Source: Mycobacterium interjectum (lineage in GTDB: Bacteria > Actinomycetota > Actinomycetes > Mycobacteriales > Mycobacteriaceae). Taken from it: 46,297 nt of DNA. The position numbers and the translations under genes were made by a program. The number at the start of each line of letters is the position of its first letter. Positions within the stretch are counted from its first letter, which is position 1. Under the pieces are notes generated by a model. That model searched no databases. It had not been told where the DNA came from and saw only the letters and a program-made list of their open reading frames with translations. Shown here one piece after another: positions 1-8,569 of this stretch. The DNA lies in contig LQPB01000041.1 of NCBI GenBank assembly GCA_002102225.1, positions 1 to 46,297 of the forward strand. Direction: 5' to 3'.

Positions 1-133
1 CACCGACAACACCGGAGGCAGCCCAGTCATCAACACCCCTAACTACGAAGTGTTGCAATCACCCCTTGAACCTAAGCGAGTAGTGCCCTGCGAATTTGCA
101 GGCTCGTCGACGGCACCGCCCCGCGGGCGGCAT
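1..133. other. 5' flank of mapB, no confident gene
   Basis: An open frame runs on the plus strand from base 2 to a TAA at 134-136. It could be the last 44 codons of a gene that begins outside the window, but I recognise no family in it and its codons are less GC-biased than the neighbours. Bases 87-102 form a near-palindrome (CCTGCGAA/TTTGCAGG, with one mismatched position) about 30 bases ahead of the mapB -10 element, which could be an operator. Neither reading is strong. Confidence 0.25.
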
Positions 134-139
134 TAAGCT
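134..139 (+). promoter_or_regulatory. Putative leaderless -10 element of mapB
   Basis: TAAGCT fits the mycobacterial -10 pattern TANNNT and lies six bases before the mapB ATG, with no Shine-Dalgarno sequence between. This spacing puts the transcript start at or next to the start codon, as in leaderless mycobacterial mRNAs. No clear -35 is visible. Confidence 0.45.
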
Positions 140-145
140 GGCCCC

Positions 146-1003
146 ATGCCTGCTCGGACCGCGCTTTCCCCCGGAGTGATATCGCCGACTCTGCCGGTGC
201 CCGGCCGCATCCCGCGTCCGGAATACGTCGGCAAGCCGACCGCCCGGGAGGGCAGCGAGCCGTGGGTGCAGACGCCCGAGGTCATCGAAAAGATGCGCGT
301 CGCCGGCCGGATCGCGGCCGGCGCACTGGCCGAGGCGGGCAAGGCGGTCGCGCCGGGGGTGACCACCGACGAACTGGACCGGATCGCCCACGAGTACATG
401 ATCGACAACGGGGCCTACCCGTCGACGCTGGGCTACAAGGGATTCCCGAAGTCGTGCTGCACGTCGCTCAACGAGGTGATCTGCCACGGCATCCCCGACT
501 CGACGGTGATCGAAGACGGCGACATCGTCAACATCGACGTCACCGCCTACATCGACGGGGTGCACGGCGACACCAACGCGACGTTTCTGGCCGGCGACGT
601 CTCCGAGGAGCACCGGCTGCTCGTGGAGCGAACCCGCGAGGCCACGATGCGCGCGATCAACGCCGTCAAACCGGGCCGCGCGCTGTCGGTCGTCGGGCGC
701 GTCATCGAGTCGTACGCAAATCGGTTCGGGTACAACGTGGTTCGTGACTTCACCGGCCACGGCATCGGTACCACGTTTCACAACGGGCTGGTCGTGCTGC
801 ACTACGAACAGCCCTCCGTGGCCACGATCATCCAGCCGGGCATGACGTTCACCATCGAGCCGATGATCAACCTCGGCGGGCTGGACTACGAGATCTGGGA
901 CGACGGCTGGACGGTGGTCACCAGGGACCGCAAGTGGACCGCGCAGTTCGAACACACCCTGCTGGTCACCGACACCGGCGTCGAGATCCTCACCCTGCCG
1001 TGA
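146..1003 (+). CDS. mapB: Type I methionine aminopeptidase
   Basis: This 285-aa enzyme removes the initiator methionine from nascent cytosolic proteins. The pita-bread metallopeptidase fold is indicated by the usual metal ligands: Asp in NIDVTAY, Asp in HGDTNATF, His in GHGIGTTFH, Glu in TIEPM and Glu in QFEHT. An N-terminal extension of about 40 residues containing a [13 protein letters not shown] segment precedes the catalytic domain, as in the M. tuberculosis MapB (Rv2861c), whose length it matches. The ATG at 146 is supported by that length and by a -10 element six bases upstream. It opens the block syntenic with M. tuberculosis. Identification is secure. Confidence 0.97.
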   Translation: MPARTALSPGVISPTLPVPGRIPRPEYVGKPTAREGSEPWVQTPEVIEKMRVAGRIAAGALAEAGKAVAPGVTTDELDRIAHEYMIDNGAYPSTLGYKGFPKSCCTSLNEVICHGIPDSTVIEDGDIVNIDVTAYIDGVHGDTNATFLAGDVSEEHRLLVERTREATMRAINAVKPGRALSVVGRVIESYANRFGYNVVRDFTGHGIGTTFHNGLVVLHYEQPSVATIIQPGMTFTIEPMINLGGLDYEIWDDGWTVVTRDRKWTAQFEHTLLVTDTGVEILTLP

Positions 1004-1018
1004 CCTTTCCCCCGCGAG

Positions 1019-1068
1019 CAGACACAGAATCGCGTTCCCAGGGGCTGGATCGTGCGATTCTGCGTCTG
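1019..1068 (+). terminator. Inverted repeat between mapB and cobQ
   Basis: Bases 1019-1033 (CAGACACAGAATCGC) and 1054-1068 (GCGATTCTGCGTCTG) pair over 15 positions with one mismatch, leaving a 20-base loop. The structure begins 15 bases after the mapB stop and ends just before the cobQ GTG. There is no U-run, so it could be a non-canonical terminator, an mRNA-stabilising hairpin or a dispersed intergenic repeat. Only one copy is seen in this window. Confidence 0.45.
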
Positions 1069-1082
1069 GTGGCCACCTGACG

Positions 1083-2582
1083 GTGAGCGGAGCCCTGCTG
1101 GTCGCCGGCACCAGCTCCGACGCCGGGAAATCGGTGGTGGTGGCGGGTCTGTGCCGGCTGCTCGCGCGCCGGGGCACGAAAGTGGCGCCGTTCAAGGCGC
1201 AGAACATGTCCAACAACTCCGTGGTCACGATCGAGGGCGGCGAGATCGGCCGCGCGCAGGCGATCCAGGCGCGGGCGGCGGGGCTGGAGCCCAGCGTGCG
1301 ATTCAACCCGATCCTGCTCAAGCCGGGCAGCGACCGCACGTCACAGTTGGTGATCCGGGGTCAGGTCGCCGAGTCGGTCTCCGCGGCGGACTACGTGCAC
1401 CATCGCGACCGGCTCGCCGGCATCGTCTTCGACGAATTGTCCCGCCTGCGCGACGAATTCGACGCGGTGATCTGCGAGGGCGCCGGCTCGCCCGCCGAGA
1501 TCAACCTGCGGGCCACGGATTTGGCGAACATGGGGCTGGCCCGGGCCGCGAAGCTGCCGGTGATCGTCGTCGGCGACATCGACCGCGGCGGCCTGCTGGC
1601 CCATCTGTTCGGGACGGTCGCGGTGCTCGAGCCCGACGACCAGGCGCTGATCGCCGGCTTCGTCGTCAACAAGTTTCGCGGGGATCCGGGGCTGCTGGAA
1701 CCCGGGCTGCAGCAGCTGCGCCGCATGACCGGCCGCCCGACGTACGGCGTGCTGCCCTACGCCGAGGAGCTCTGGCTGGACGCCGAGGACTCGCTGTCGG
1801 TGCTCGCGCACCGCGTCGTGGGCACACCGGCCCCGCCGCGCGGCGACGACTGGTTGCGGGTGGCCGCGATCCGGCTGCCCCGGATTTCCAACTCCACCGA
1901 TGTCGAGGCGCTGGCCTGCGAGCCCGGCGTGCTGGTGCGCTGGGTCACCGACCCCGCCGAGCTGGCCGACACCGACCTGATCGTGCTGCCCGGGAGCAAG
2001 GCGACGGTGGCGGACCTGTCCTGGCTGCGCGAGCGCGGCCTGGCCGGCGCGATCGTCGGCCACGCCCGGGCCGACAAGCCGGTGCTGGGCATCTGCGGCG
2101 GGTTCCAGATGCTGTGCGGGCGCATCGAGGACACGGTGGAATCCGGCGCCGGCGAGGTCACCGGCCTGCAGCTGCTGGACGCCGACATCGCCTTCGAGCG
2201 GGCCAAGGTCTTGCGCCGCTGGCAGCCGCCCCTGACCGGGTACGAAATCCACCACGGGCGGCTTTCCCGGTGCGCCGAGGACGCGTGGTTCACCGTCGGA
2301 TCGCAAGCCCACGGCATCGCGCGCGGCGCGGTCTACGGCACCCATTGGCACGGCCTGCTCGACAACGACGACTTCCGCCGGGCGTGGCTCGCCCGGGTCG
2401 CCGATGCCGCGGGCCGCGGCGGGTTCGTCCTCGCCGACACCGACGTCGCCGCGCGCCGCGACGCCCAATTGGACGCGATCGCCGACCTGCTGGCCGCCCA
2501 TCTCGACGTCGACGCCGTCCTGAGCCTGCTGGACGGGCCACCCCCGCGACGGCCCCACGTCGGGGTCCGGCTGCAGCCGTGA
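1083..2582 (+). CDS. cobQ: Cobyric acid synthase (glutamine-hydrolysing)
   Basis: This 499-aa enzyme amidates the b, d, e and g side chains of adenosylcobyrinic a,c-diamide, using ATP and glutamine, late in cobalamin synthesis. The N-terminal dethiobiotin-synthetase-like ATPase starts with [10 protein letters not shown] and carries the family signature [11 protein letters not shown]. The C-terminal class-I amidotransferase domain has its nucleophile Cys338 in ICGGFQM and the motif GTHWHGLL near the end. The GTG start at 1083 puts the P-loop at the very N-terminus as expected. In M. tuberculosis cobQ1 is at a different locus (Rv0255c), so its place between mapB and glnA4 differs. The other cobalamin genes cobO, cobB and cysG lie about 32 kb downstream. 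Confidence 0.96.
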   Translation: MSGALLVAGTSSDAGKSVVVAGLCRLLARRGTKVAPFKAQNMSNNSVVTIEGGEIGRAQAIQARAAGLEPSVRFNPILLKPGSDRTSQLVIRGQVAESVSAADYVHHRDRLAGIVFDELSRLRDEFDAVICEGAGSPAEINLRATDLANMGLARAAKLPVIVVGDIDRGGLLAHLFGTVAVLEPDDQALIAGFVVNKFRGDPGLLEPGLQQLRRMTGRPTYGVLPYAEELWLDAEDSLSVLAHRVVGTPAPPRGDDWLRVAAIRLPRISNSTDVEALACEPGVLVRWVTDPAELADTDLIVLPGSKATVADLSWLRERGLAGAIVGHARADKPVLGICGGFQMLCGRIEDTVESGAGEVTGLQLLDADIAFERAKVLRRWQPPLTGYEIHHGRLSRCAEDAWFTVGSQAHGIARGAVYGTHWHGLLDNDDFRRAWLARVADAAGRGGFVLADTDVAARRDAQLDAIADLLAAHLDVDAVLSLLDGPPPRRPHVGVRLQP

Positions 2583-2619
2583 GAGACGACGAAACCTCGC
2601 GCGAGCTGGCCGTTGGTTG

Positions 2620-2625
2620 TAGCGT
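2620..2625 (+). promoter_or_regulatory. Putative leaderless -10 element before the hydrolase-like gene
   Basis: TAGCGT matches TANNNT and ends six bases before the GTG at 2632, with no ribosome-binding site between. The spacing favours that GTG over the ATGs at 2641 and 2644. Confidence 0.35.
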
Positions 2626-2631
2626 GCGTGA

Positions 2632-3192
2632 GTGCACTCGATGATGAACACGCTCGACGGATTCCCGGTCCCGGTGGCCGTCGCGGGTCCGGAAAAGGGC
2701 GTCGTCGTCGTCATCCTCGGCGACCAGGAGCGCGCGCCCGTCGCCTACGACGCGGTCTGCGAGCGGCTGCACACCGCGTCACTGCGGACCGTCGTCATCG
2801 GCCTCGATCAGCGGCTGACCGCCAAATCGGTGGTCGGCATCCTCGATGCGCTGGGGATTCGCTGGGCCGTGGTCTGCGGCGACCGCGCCGGCGGCGAGCT
2901 GGCCTGGGAGCTGGCGGCGACCCGGCTGGGCCGATTCGTGGGCCTGATCGTGATCGACCGCGGGCATCCGCGGGTGCCCGACGCCAGGGGGGCGGTGCTC
3001 GACGAGCACTGCCCGCCAGTGGAAATCGGCACCACGGTGCTGGTCAGCTCCCCGGCAGCCCGGGCGGCGGCGGCCGCCAGCCAGCGGTACGTCTACGCCG
3101 AATACCGCGTGGTGGAACTGGGCCGGCGCACCGCGCAGGAGTCGACGGCGCAGTTGGCCGCCGAGATCGTCTTGCGCACCAGCACGTGGTAG
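2632..3192 (+). CDS. Alpha/beta-hydrolase-like protein, probably non-catalytic
   Basis: This 186-aa protein resembles the core of a small alpha/beta hydrolase: a hydrophobic strand (VVVVILG), a second strand (RTVVIGLD) and a predicted nucleophile elbow in VVCGDRAGGELAWELA. The usual G-x-S-x-G is G-D-R-A-G here, so the nucleophile serine is replaced by arginine and no catalytic Ser-His pair is obvious. The protein is also short for the family. It may be a degenerate or binding-only member. The GTG start at 2632 is chosen for the -10 element six bases upstream; ATGs at 2641 and 2644 are alternatives. It ends 11 bases before glnA4. Function is unknown. Confidence 0.7.
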   Translation: MHSMMNTLDGFPVPVAVAGPEKGVVVVILGDQERAPVAYDAVCERLHTASLRTVVIGLDQRLTAKSVVGILDALGIRWAVVCGDRAGGELAWELAATRLGRFVGLIVIDRGHPRVPDARGAVLDEHCPPVEIGTTVLVSSPAARAAAAASQRYVYAEYRVVELGRRTAQESTAQLAAEIVLRTSTW

Positions 3193-3203
3193 CGCCTTCC
3201 GCG

Positions 3204-4556
3204 ATGTTGTCGCCGGCCGAGCTGGAACAGCTGGTGCAACGCGGCGCGGTGGACACCGTCATCGTGGCGTTCGCCGACATGCAGGGCAGGCTGGTCGGCA
3301 AGCGGATGGCCGCCGGGCTCTTCGTCGAGGAAGTGGCCGCACACGGCGTCGAGTGCTGCAACTACCTGCTCGCCGTCGACGTCGAGATGAACACCGTTCC
3401 CGGCTATGCGATGTCGAGCTGGGAGACCGGCTACGGCGACATGGTGATGACCCCGGACCTGTCCACTCTCCGGCTCACCCCGTGGCTGCACGCCACCGCC
3501 CTGGTGATCGCCGACCTCGGCTGGGCCGACGGCGGCGAGGTCGCCGCGGCGCCCCGGGCGATCCTGCGCCGCCAGCTCGACCGGCTGGGCGCGCGCGGGC
3601 TGATCGCCGACGTCGCCACCGAGCTGGAGTTCATCGTGTTCGACGAGTCCTATCGCCAGGCCTGGGCCGGCGGCTACCGCGGGCTGACCCCGGCCAGTGA
3701 CTACAACATCGACTACGCGATGCTGGCGTCGGCGCGGATGGAGCCGCTGCTGCGCGACATCCGGCTCGGCATGGAGGGCGCCGGCCTGCGCTTCGAGGCC
3801 GTCAAGGGCGAATGCAACAGGGGCCAGCAGGAAATCGGCTTCCGCTACGCCGAGGCGCTGGTCACCTGCGACAACCATGCCATCTACAAGAACGGCGCCA
3901 AGGAGATCGCCGACCGGCACGGCAAGAGCCTGACGTTCATGGCGAAATACGATGAGCGGGAAGGCAATAGCTGCCACATCCACCTGTCACTGCGCGACAA
4001 GGAAGGCGCGGCGGTGTTCGACGACGGCGCCGCCCCGCACGGCATGTCGGCGACATTCGGCAGCTTCCTCGCCGGGCTGTTGGCCACCGTGCGCGAATTG
4101 ACGTTGTTCCATGCGCCGAACATCAACTCCTACAAGCGGTTTGCCGACGGCAGCTTCGCGCCCACGGCGGTGGCCTGGGGGCTGGACAACCGCACCTGCG
4201 CCTTTCGGATGGTCGGGCACGGCCGCAACATCCGCGTCGAATGCCGCGTCCCGGGCGGCGACGTCAACCCCTACCTCGCGGTGGCCGCGCTGATCGCCGG
4301 GGGGCTCTACGGGGTCGAACGGAGCCTCGAGCCGCCCGCGCCCTACGTCGGGAATGCCTACGGGGCAACCGATCTCGAGCGGCTGCCCGCCACGCTGGCC
4401 GACGCCGCCGCGGCGTTCGGGGCGTCGGCGCTGGCGCGGGAGGCGTTCGGCGACGACGTCGTCGCGCATTACCTGAACAACGCCCGAGTGGAGTTGGCGG
4501 CCTTCAACGCGGCGGTCACCGACTGGGAGAGGGTGCGCGGGTTTGAACGCCTCTAA
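3204..4556 (+). CDS. glnA4: Glutamine-synthetase-like gamma-glutamyl-amine ligase
   Basis: This 450-aa GS-fold ligase is the counterpart of M. tuberculosis GlnA4 (Rv2860c). Such proteins activate glutamate with ATP and, in characterised homologues (PuuA, Streptomyces GlnA3 and GlnA4), join it to polyamines or ethanolamine rather than ammonia. Visible GS features are the beta-grasp segment DMQGRLVGKRM, metal-binding Glu in ATELEFIVF and VKGECNRGQQEIGFRY, ATP-site histidine in NSCHIHLSL and the substrate loop INSYKRF. The ATG at 3204 is taken; an in-frame GTG lies a few codons upstream. It is followed by an amidotransferase, an aldehyde dehydrogenase and an SDR, which supports a catabolic role for gamma-glutamylated amines. 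The actual amine cannot be read from the sequence. Confidence 0.9.
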   Translation: MLSPAELEQLVQRGAVDTVIVAFADMQGRLVGKRMAAGLFVEEVAAHGVECCNYLLAVDVEMNTVPGYAMSSWETGYGDMVMTPDLSTLRLTPWLHATALVIADLGWADGGEVAAAPRAILRRQLDRLGARGLIADVATELEFIVFDESYRQAWAGGYRGLTPASDYNIDYAMLASARMEPLLRDIRLGMEGAGLRFEAVKGECNRGQQEIGFRYAEALVTCDNHAIYKNGAKEIADRHGKSLTFMAKYDEREGNSCHIHLSLRDKEGAAVFDDGAAPHGMSATFGSFLAGLLATVRELTLFHAPNINSYKRFADGSFAPTAVAWGLDNRTCAFRMVGHGRNIRVECRVPGGDVNPYLAVAALIAGGLYGVERSLEPPAPYVGNAYGATDLERLPATLADAAAAFGASALAREAFGDDVVAHYLNNARVELAAFNAAVTDWERVRGFERL

Positions 4557-4564
4557 GTCGGACG

Positions 4565-4609
4565 GTGGCGACCCGCGTCGCCCGGCTACGCCGCGCTCGC
4601 GATCGCCAC
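4565..4609 (+). repeat. Interspersed repeat, short copy A
   Basis: A 45-bp copy of the element also seen at 21558-21626, 33190-33244 and 36067-36136. The ends are perfect inverted repeats GTGGCGA (4565-4571) and TCGCCAC (4603-4609). About 25 central bases that form the inner hairpin in the other copies are missing. It fills the gap between the glnA4 stop and the amidotransferase ribosome-binding site. Confidence 0.7.
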
Positions 4610-4623
4610 GTAGGGGGAGGCCG

Positions 4624-5334
4624 GTGATCGGCCTGACCAGCTACCTGGAGCAGGTGAAGACGGGGATCTGGGACATCGCCGCGGGATATCTACCGGCCGA
4701 CTACTTCGAGGGCATCGTCATGGCCGGCGGCATCGCGGCGCTGCTGCCGCCGCAGCCCGCGGACGCCGAGACCGCCGCTGTGCTGCTCGACCGTTTGGAC
4801 GGGCTGGTGATCACCGGGGGCTACGACCTCGACCCGGCCCGCTACGGCCAGGATCCGCATCCGGCCACCGACCGGCCCCGCACCGACCGCGACGACCTCG
4901 AGTTGGCGCTGCTGCGCGGCGCGCTGGACCGCGGGCTCCCGGTGCTGGGCATCTGTCGCGGCGCCCAGATCCTCAACGTGGCGTTCGGCGGCACGCTGCA
5001 TCAGCACCTCCCGGATGTGCTGGGGCACAACGGCCATCGGGCGGGCAACGGGGTGTTCACCAGGTTGCCGGTGCGCACCGTGGCGGGCACCCGGCTCGCC
5101 GCGCTGCTCGGCGAATCCGCCGACGCACCCTGCTATCACCACCAGGCCATCGACAAGGTCGGCGATCCCCTAGTGGTCAGCGCGACGGACGCCGACGGCG
5201 TGGTCGAGGCCGTGGAGCTGCCGGGCGAGGCGTTCGTCCTTGCGGTGCAGTGGCATCCGGAGAAGTCACTCGACGACCTGCGGCTGTTCAAGGCGGTGGT
5301 GCGGGCCGCGCAATCATATGCGGAAAGCCCATGA
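4624..5334 (+). CDS. Class-I glutamine amidotransferase, gamma-glutamyl-GABA hydrolase type
   Basis: This peptidase C26/PuuD-type hydrolase probably cleaves the gamma-glutamyl bond of the intermediate made by the upstream GlnA4-like ligase, releasing glutamate. The nucleophile Cys lies in VLGICRGAQILN and the catalytic His-Glu pair in VQWHPEKS; CYHHQAID is typical of the family. The GTG at 4624 (236 aa) is preferred because GGGGGAGG lies at 4613-4620 and the domain begins at once with IGLTSYLEQ. A longer reading from TTG 4543 would translate a copy of the interspersed repeat into an Arg/Pro-rich tail. The M. tuberculosis homologue is Rv2859c. The stop overlaps the next start (ATGA). Confidence 0.88.
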   Translation: MIGLTSYLEQVKTGIWDIAAGYLPADYFEGIVMAGGIAALLPPQPADAETAAVLLDRLDGLVITGGYDLDPARYGQDPHPATDRPRTDRDDLELALLRGALDRGLPVLGICRGAQILNVAFGGTLHQHLPDVLGHNGHRAGNGVFTRLPVRTVAGTRLAALLGESADAPCYHHQAIDKVGDPLVVSATDADGVVEAVELPGEAFVLAVQWHPEKSLDDLRLFKAVVRAAQSYAESP

Positions 5335-6698
5335 CCGCAACGGAACTCATCAACCCCGCGACCGAACAGGTGCTGGCGTCGGTCGAGCTCCTCGACGCCG
5401 CCGCGGTCGACGACGCCGTGGCGCGCGCCGCGGCGGCCCAGCGGCGCTGGGCCCGGCTGGCCCCGGCGCAACGCGCGGAGGGCCTGCGCGCCTTCGCCGC
5501 CGCCGTCGCCGCCCACACCGACGAACTGGCCGCGCTCGAGGTGGCCAACTCCGGACATCCGATCGCGTCGGCTGAATGGGAGGCCGGCCACGTCCGCGAT
5601 GTGTTGACGTTCTACGCCGGCAGCCCGGAACGGCTGTCCGGCAAGCAGATTCCCGTCGCCGGCGGGCTCGACGTGACCTTCAACGAGCCGCTGGGCGTGG
5701 TCGGCGTGATCACGCCGTGGAACTTCCCGATGCCGATCGCGTCCTGGAGCATCGGCCCGGCCCTCGCCGCCGGCAACGCGGTCCTGGTCAAGCCCGCCGA
5801 ATTGACGCCGCTGACCACGATCCGGCTCGGCGAGCTGGCGGCACAGGCCGGGCTCGACGCGGACCTGCTGCAGGTGCTGCCCGGCAAGGGTGCGGTGGTG
5901 GGGGAGCGGTTCGTCACCCACCCCGACGTGCGGAAGGTGGTGTTCACCGGCTCCACCGAGGTCGGCAAGCGGGTGATGGCCGGCGCCGCGGCGCACGTCA
6001 AGCGGGTGACGCTGGAACTGGGCGGCAAGAGCGCGAACATCGTCTTCGCCGACTGCGACCTGGAGCGCGCGGCGGCGACCGCGCCCGCCGGGGTATTCGA
6101 CAACGCCGGGCAGGACTGCTGTGCGCGCAGCCGGATCCTGGTGCAGCGCAGCGTGTATGACCGGTTCATGGAATTGCTGGAGCCCGCGGTTCGGGCCGTC
6201 GCCGTGGGGGACCCCACCTCCCGCGACACCGAGATGGGCCCGTTGGTGTCCGCGGAGCACCGCGCCCGGGTGGCCTCCTACGTGCCCGACGACGCCCCCG
6301 TCGCGTTTCGCGGGACGGCGCCGCCGGGCCCCGGATTCTGGTTCCCGCCAACGGTCCTCACGCCCCGGCGCACCGACCGCAGCGTCACCGAGGAGATCTT
6401 CGGCCCGGTCGTCACCGTGTTGCCGTTCGACGACGAGCACGACGCCATCGCGCTGGCCAACGACACCGCCTACGGCCTGTCGGGATCGATCTGGACCGAT
6501 GAGCTGTCCCGCGCGCTGCGGGTGTCGCGGGCCGTCGAGTCCGGCAACCTGTCGGTGAACTCGCACTCGTCGGTCCGCTACCACACGCCCTTCGGTGGTT
6601 TCAAGCAGTCCGGCCTGGGCCGCGAGCTCGGCCCCGACGCGCCGCTGCATTTCACCGAGACCAAGAACGTGTTCATCGCCGTCAAGGAGGAGTCGTGA
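5331..6698 (+). CDS. aldC: NAD(P)-dependent aldehyde dehydrogenase
   Basis: This 455-aa aldehyde dehydrogenase (M. tuberculosis Rv2858c, AldC) oxidises an aldehyde to its acid. The NAD-binding segment is TPWNFPMPIASW, the general-base Glu sits in LELGGKSANIVF and the nucleophile Cys in DNAGQDCCARSR, followed by EEIFGPVV. It is slightly short for the family (usually 470-500). The ATG at 5331 overlaps the preceding stop (ATGA), so the genes are translationally coupled. In the Puu pathway a PuuC dehydrogenase oxidises a gamma-glutamyl aminoaldehyde; the context suggests a similar step here, but an amine oxidase is missing from the cluster. Confidence 0.93.
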   Translation: MTATELINPATEQVLASVELLDAAAVDDAVARAAAAQRRWARLAPAQRAEGLRAFAAAVAAHTDELAALEVANSGHPIASAEWEAGHVRDVLTFYAGSPERLSGKQIPVAGGLDVTFNEPLGVVGVITPWNFPMPIASWSIGPALAAGNAVLVKPAELTPLTTIRLGELAAQAGLDADLLQVLPGKGAVVGERFVTHPDVRKVVFTGSTEVGKRVMAGAAAHVKRVTLELGGKSANIVFADCDLERAAATAPAGVFDNAGQDCCARSRILVQRSVYDRFMELLEPAVRAVAVGDPTSRDTEMGPLVSAEHRARVASYVPDDAPVAFRGTAPPGPGFWFPPTVLTPRRTDRSVTEEIFGPVVTVLPFDDEHDAIALANDTAYGLSGSIWTDELSRALRVSRAVESGNLSVNSHSSVRYHTPFGGFKQSGLGRELGPDAPLHFTETKNVFIAVKEES

Positions 6699-7471
6699 TA
6701 GACCTGACGCAGCGGCTGGCCGGCCGGGTGGCGGTCATCACCGGCGGCGCGGGCGGCATCGGGTTGGCCGCGGCCCGCCGGATGCACGCCGAAGGCGCGA
6801 CCATCGTCATCGGCGACGTCGACCGCGACGCCGGCGCCGCGGCCGCCGGGGAGCTGTCCGGTCTGTTCGTGCCCACCGATGTTTCGGACGAGGCCGCGGT
6901 CAACGCGCTGTTCGACGCCGCGGCGAAGGCCCACGGACGGGTCGACATCGCGTTCAACAACGCCGGCATCTCGCCCCCCGACGACGACCTGATCGAGAAC
7001 ACCGAACTTGCGGCGTGGCGACGAGTCCAGGACGTCAACCTCACATCGGTGTATCTGTGCTGCCGGGCGGCGCTGCGGCACATGGTGCCCGCCGGCAAGG
7101 GGTCGATCATCAACACGGCGTCCTTTGTCGCGGTGCTGGGGTCGGCGACCTCGCAGATCTCCTACACCGCCTCCAAGGGCGGGGTATTAGCGATGTCGCG
7201 GGAGCTGGGCGTGCAGTTCGCGCGGCAGGGCATCCGCGTCAACGCGCTGTGCCCGGGGCCGGTCAACACCCCGCTGCTGCAAGAGCTTTTCGCCAAGGAC
7301 CCCGAGCGCGCCGCGCGCCGCCTGGTGCACGTGCCGTTGGGCCGATTCGCCGAACCCGACGAGATCGCCGCCGCGGTGGCCTTTTTGGCCAGCGACGACG
7401 CCTCGTTCATCACCGCGTCGACGTTCCTGGTCGACGGCGGCATCAGCTCGGCCTACGTCACCCCGCTCTGA
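6695..7471 (+). CDS. Short-chain dehydrogenase/reductase
   Basis: This 258-aa classical SDR (M. tuberculosis Rv2857c) has the cofactor motif TGGAGGIG near residue 15, an acidic residue after strand 2 (GDVDRD) that favours NAD(H), NNAG at FNNAGIS, and the catalytic Tyr-x3-Lys in SYTASKGG. It ends with FLVDGGIS as in 3-oxoacyl-reductase-like members. The GTG at 6695 overlaps the preceding TGA (GTGA). It is last in the glnA4-amidotransferase-aldehyde dehydrogenase set and may oxidise or reduce an alcohol or carbonyl intermediate. Substrate unknown. Its end overlaps the convergent PPE gene by 14 bases. Confidence 0.93.
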   Translation: MIDLTQRLAGRVAVITGGAGGIGLAAARRMHAEGATIVIGDVDRDAGAAAAGELSGLFVPTDVSDEAAVNALFDAAAKAHGRVDIAFNNAGISPPDDDLIENTELAAWRRVQDVNLTSVYLCCRAALRHMVPAGKGSIINTASFVAVLGSATSQISYTASKGGVLAMSRELGVQFARQGIRVNALCPGPVNTPLLQELFAKDPERAARRLVHVPLGRFAEPDEIAAAVAFLASDDASFITASTFLVDGGISSAYVTPL

Positions 7472-8294
7472 CCGCCGGGTGACGGTGCCGCGACGTGGCC
7501 GTCGCCCAGGCCCGCGGCGCCGACAGCTCCCCGATCGGCGTGCCGCGACCGAAGCCCGGCACGGACGCCGCGCGGGCGGGCTTTGTGAACAGCGCGGCCA
7601 GCGCGGCCCGCTTGTTCAGCGAATTCAGCTGGCTGAGCGCGGTGTCCGTCGGCGCCGACAGCGAACTCAGCCGCGACAGCGCGGCGGTCGCCGGCGACAG
7701 CGGCGCGTCGAACAACGTCAGCGGCGACACCGAAAGCTCCTGCAGCGCTTCGGGAATCGCCGCCATCACCCGATCGCCGGTCGCGACCACGTCCGGCGCC
7801 GACGCCAGCGCCCAGGTGCCCGCGCCGTGGTTGCCCGGCGGCGACGCGAACGGCGTCAGCGCCGCCGCCCTGGCCGAGGCGGCCGCGTAGGCGTACATGG
7901 CGTCGGCGTCGCAGGCCCACATCCGCTCGTACTCGGCGTCGGTGTCCGCGATCGCCGGGCCGGCCTGCCCCAGCCAGTTCCGTGTGGCCAGCGACTGCCG
8001 CCGCGCGCGGTTGGCGGAGATCGCCGGCGGGGGCACCATCGCCTCGCGCGCCGACCGATGGGCGTCGGCCGCAGCGGCGGCCTGGGCGGCCGCCTGCTCG
8101 GCGCTCGCCGCGGTCGCGTCGAGCCAATCGGCGTAGGGTGCCGTGGCGTCGGTCATCGCTGCCCGCGCCGCGGCGGCACGCAGCCCCGCCGCCAGCCCGT
8201 CCCAGGCGGTGGCGGCTTGCGCCATCGAGCCCGCGCCGGGGCCCGAATGCATCAGCCCGGAGTTGATTTCCGGCGGTCGCGTCGCGAAATCCAT
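7458..8294 (-). CDS. PPE family protein
   Basis: This 278-aa protein begins MDFATRPPEINS, the diagnostic Pro-Pro-Glu start, and continues with a helical domain of about 180 residues containing the family segments NWLGQ (WxG-type turn) and EYERMWACDADAMYAYAAAS. The remaining 100 residues are Ala/Ser/Leu-rich and contain ASVPGFGRG followed later by APRAW, loosely like the SVPxxW motif of the PPE-SVP group. PPE proteins are usually exported by ESX systems with PE partners; no PE gene is adjacent. The ATG at 8294 is chosen because it gives the canonical N-terminus. It stands at the border between the conserved block and the hydrogenase island. Confidence 0.93.
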   Translation of the reverse strand: MDFATRPPEINSGLMHSGPGAGSMAQAATAWDGLAAGLRAAAARAAMTDATAPYADWLDATAASAEQAAAQAAAAADAHRSAREAMVPPPAISANRARRQSLATRNWLGQAGPAIADTDAEYERMWACDADAMYAYAAASARAAALTPFASPPGNHGAGTWALASAPDVVATGDRVMAAIPEALQELSVSPLTLFDAPLSPATAALSRLSSLSAPTDTALSQLNSLNKRAALAALFTKPARAASVPGFGRGTPIGELSAPRAWATATSRHRHPAVRAG

Positions 8295-8569
8295 TACCAC
8301 CCCCGCACCCGACACATGGAGTCTGCCTGGAGATAGACGCGGGGGTTACAGCCGGGGCTCACAGTGCACCGACGGTACCGCCGCACGCTTGGTCAACGAA
8401 GAGAGCGGGCTGTGAAAACGCTCGAAGTCTGTTCGAACCGTCCGCGCGTCGCGTCCCCGGCAGCATTGAAAACGCGCGCTTTCATCGCGGGCGTCCGCGA
8501 CGTACAGTTGACATAACGAGCGATGCAGTCGGGGGCGCGGAGCTGCAGCGACATCACAGGGGGCAAAGT
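8295..8569. promoter_or_regulatory. Divergent intergenic region with inverted repeat
   Basis: The region separates the divergent PPE gene and a small plus-strand gene. An inverted repeat TCGAA-N5-TTCGA lies at 8422-8436, and TTGACA at 8508-8513 could be a plus-strand -35, though no good -10 follows at 17 bases. The octamer TGAAAACG occurs twice, near 8412 and 8467. No RNA gene is recognised. Confidence 0.3.

Noticed and set aside
59..1339. Long minus-strand open frame opposite mapB and cobQ
   Set aside because: It is the antisense shadow of GC-rich coding DNA; the sequence is Arg/Gly/Asp-rich with no domain.
8422..8436. TCGAA-N5-TTCGA resembles the mycobacterial LexA (SOS) box
   Set aside because: The consensus is TCGAAC-N4-GTTCGA (16 bp). 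Here the spacing is one base short and the inner C is missing; the genes on either side have no link to DNA repair.
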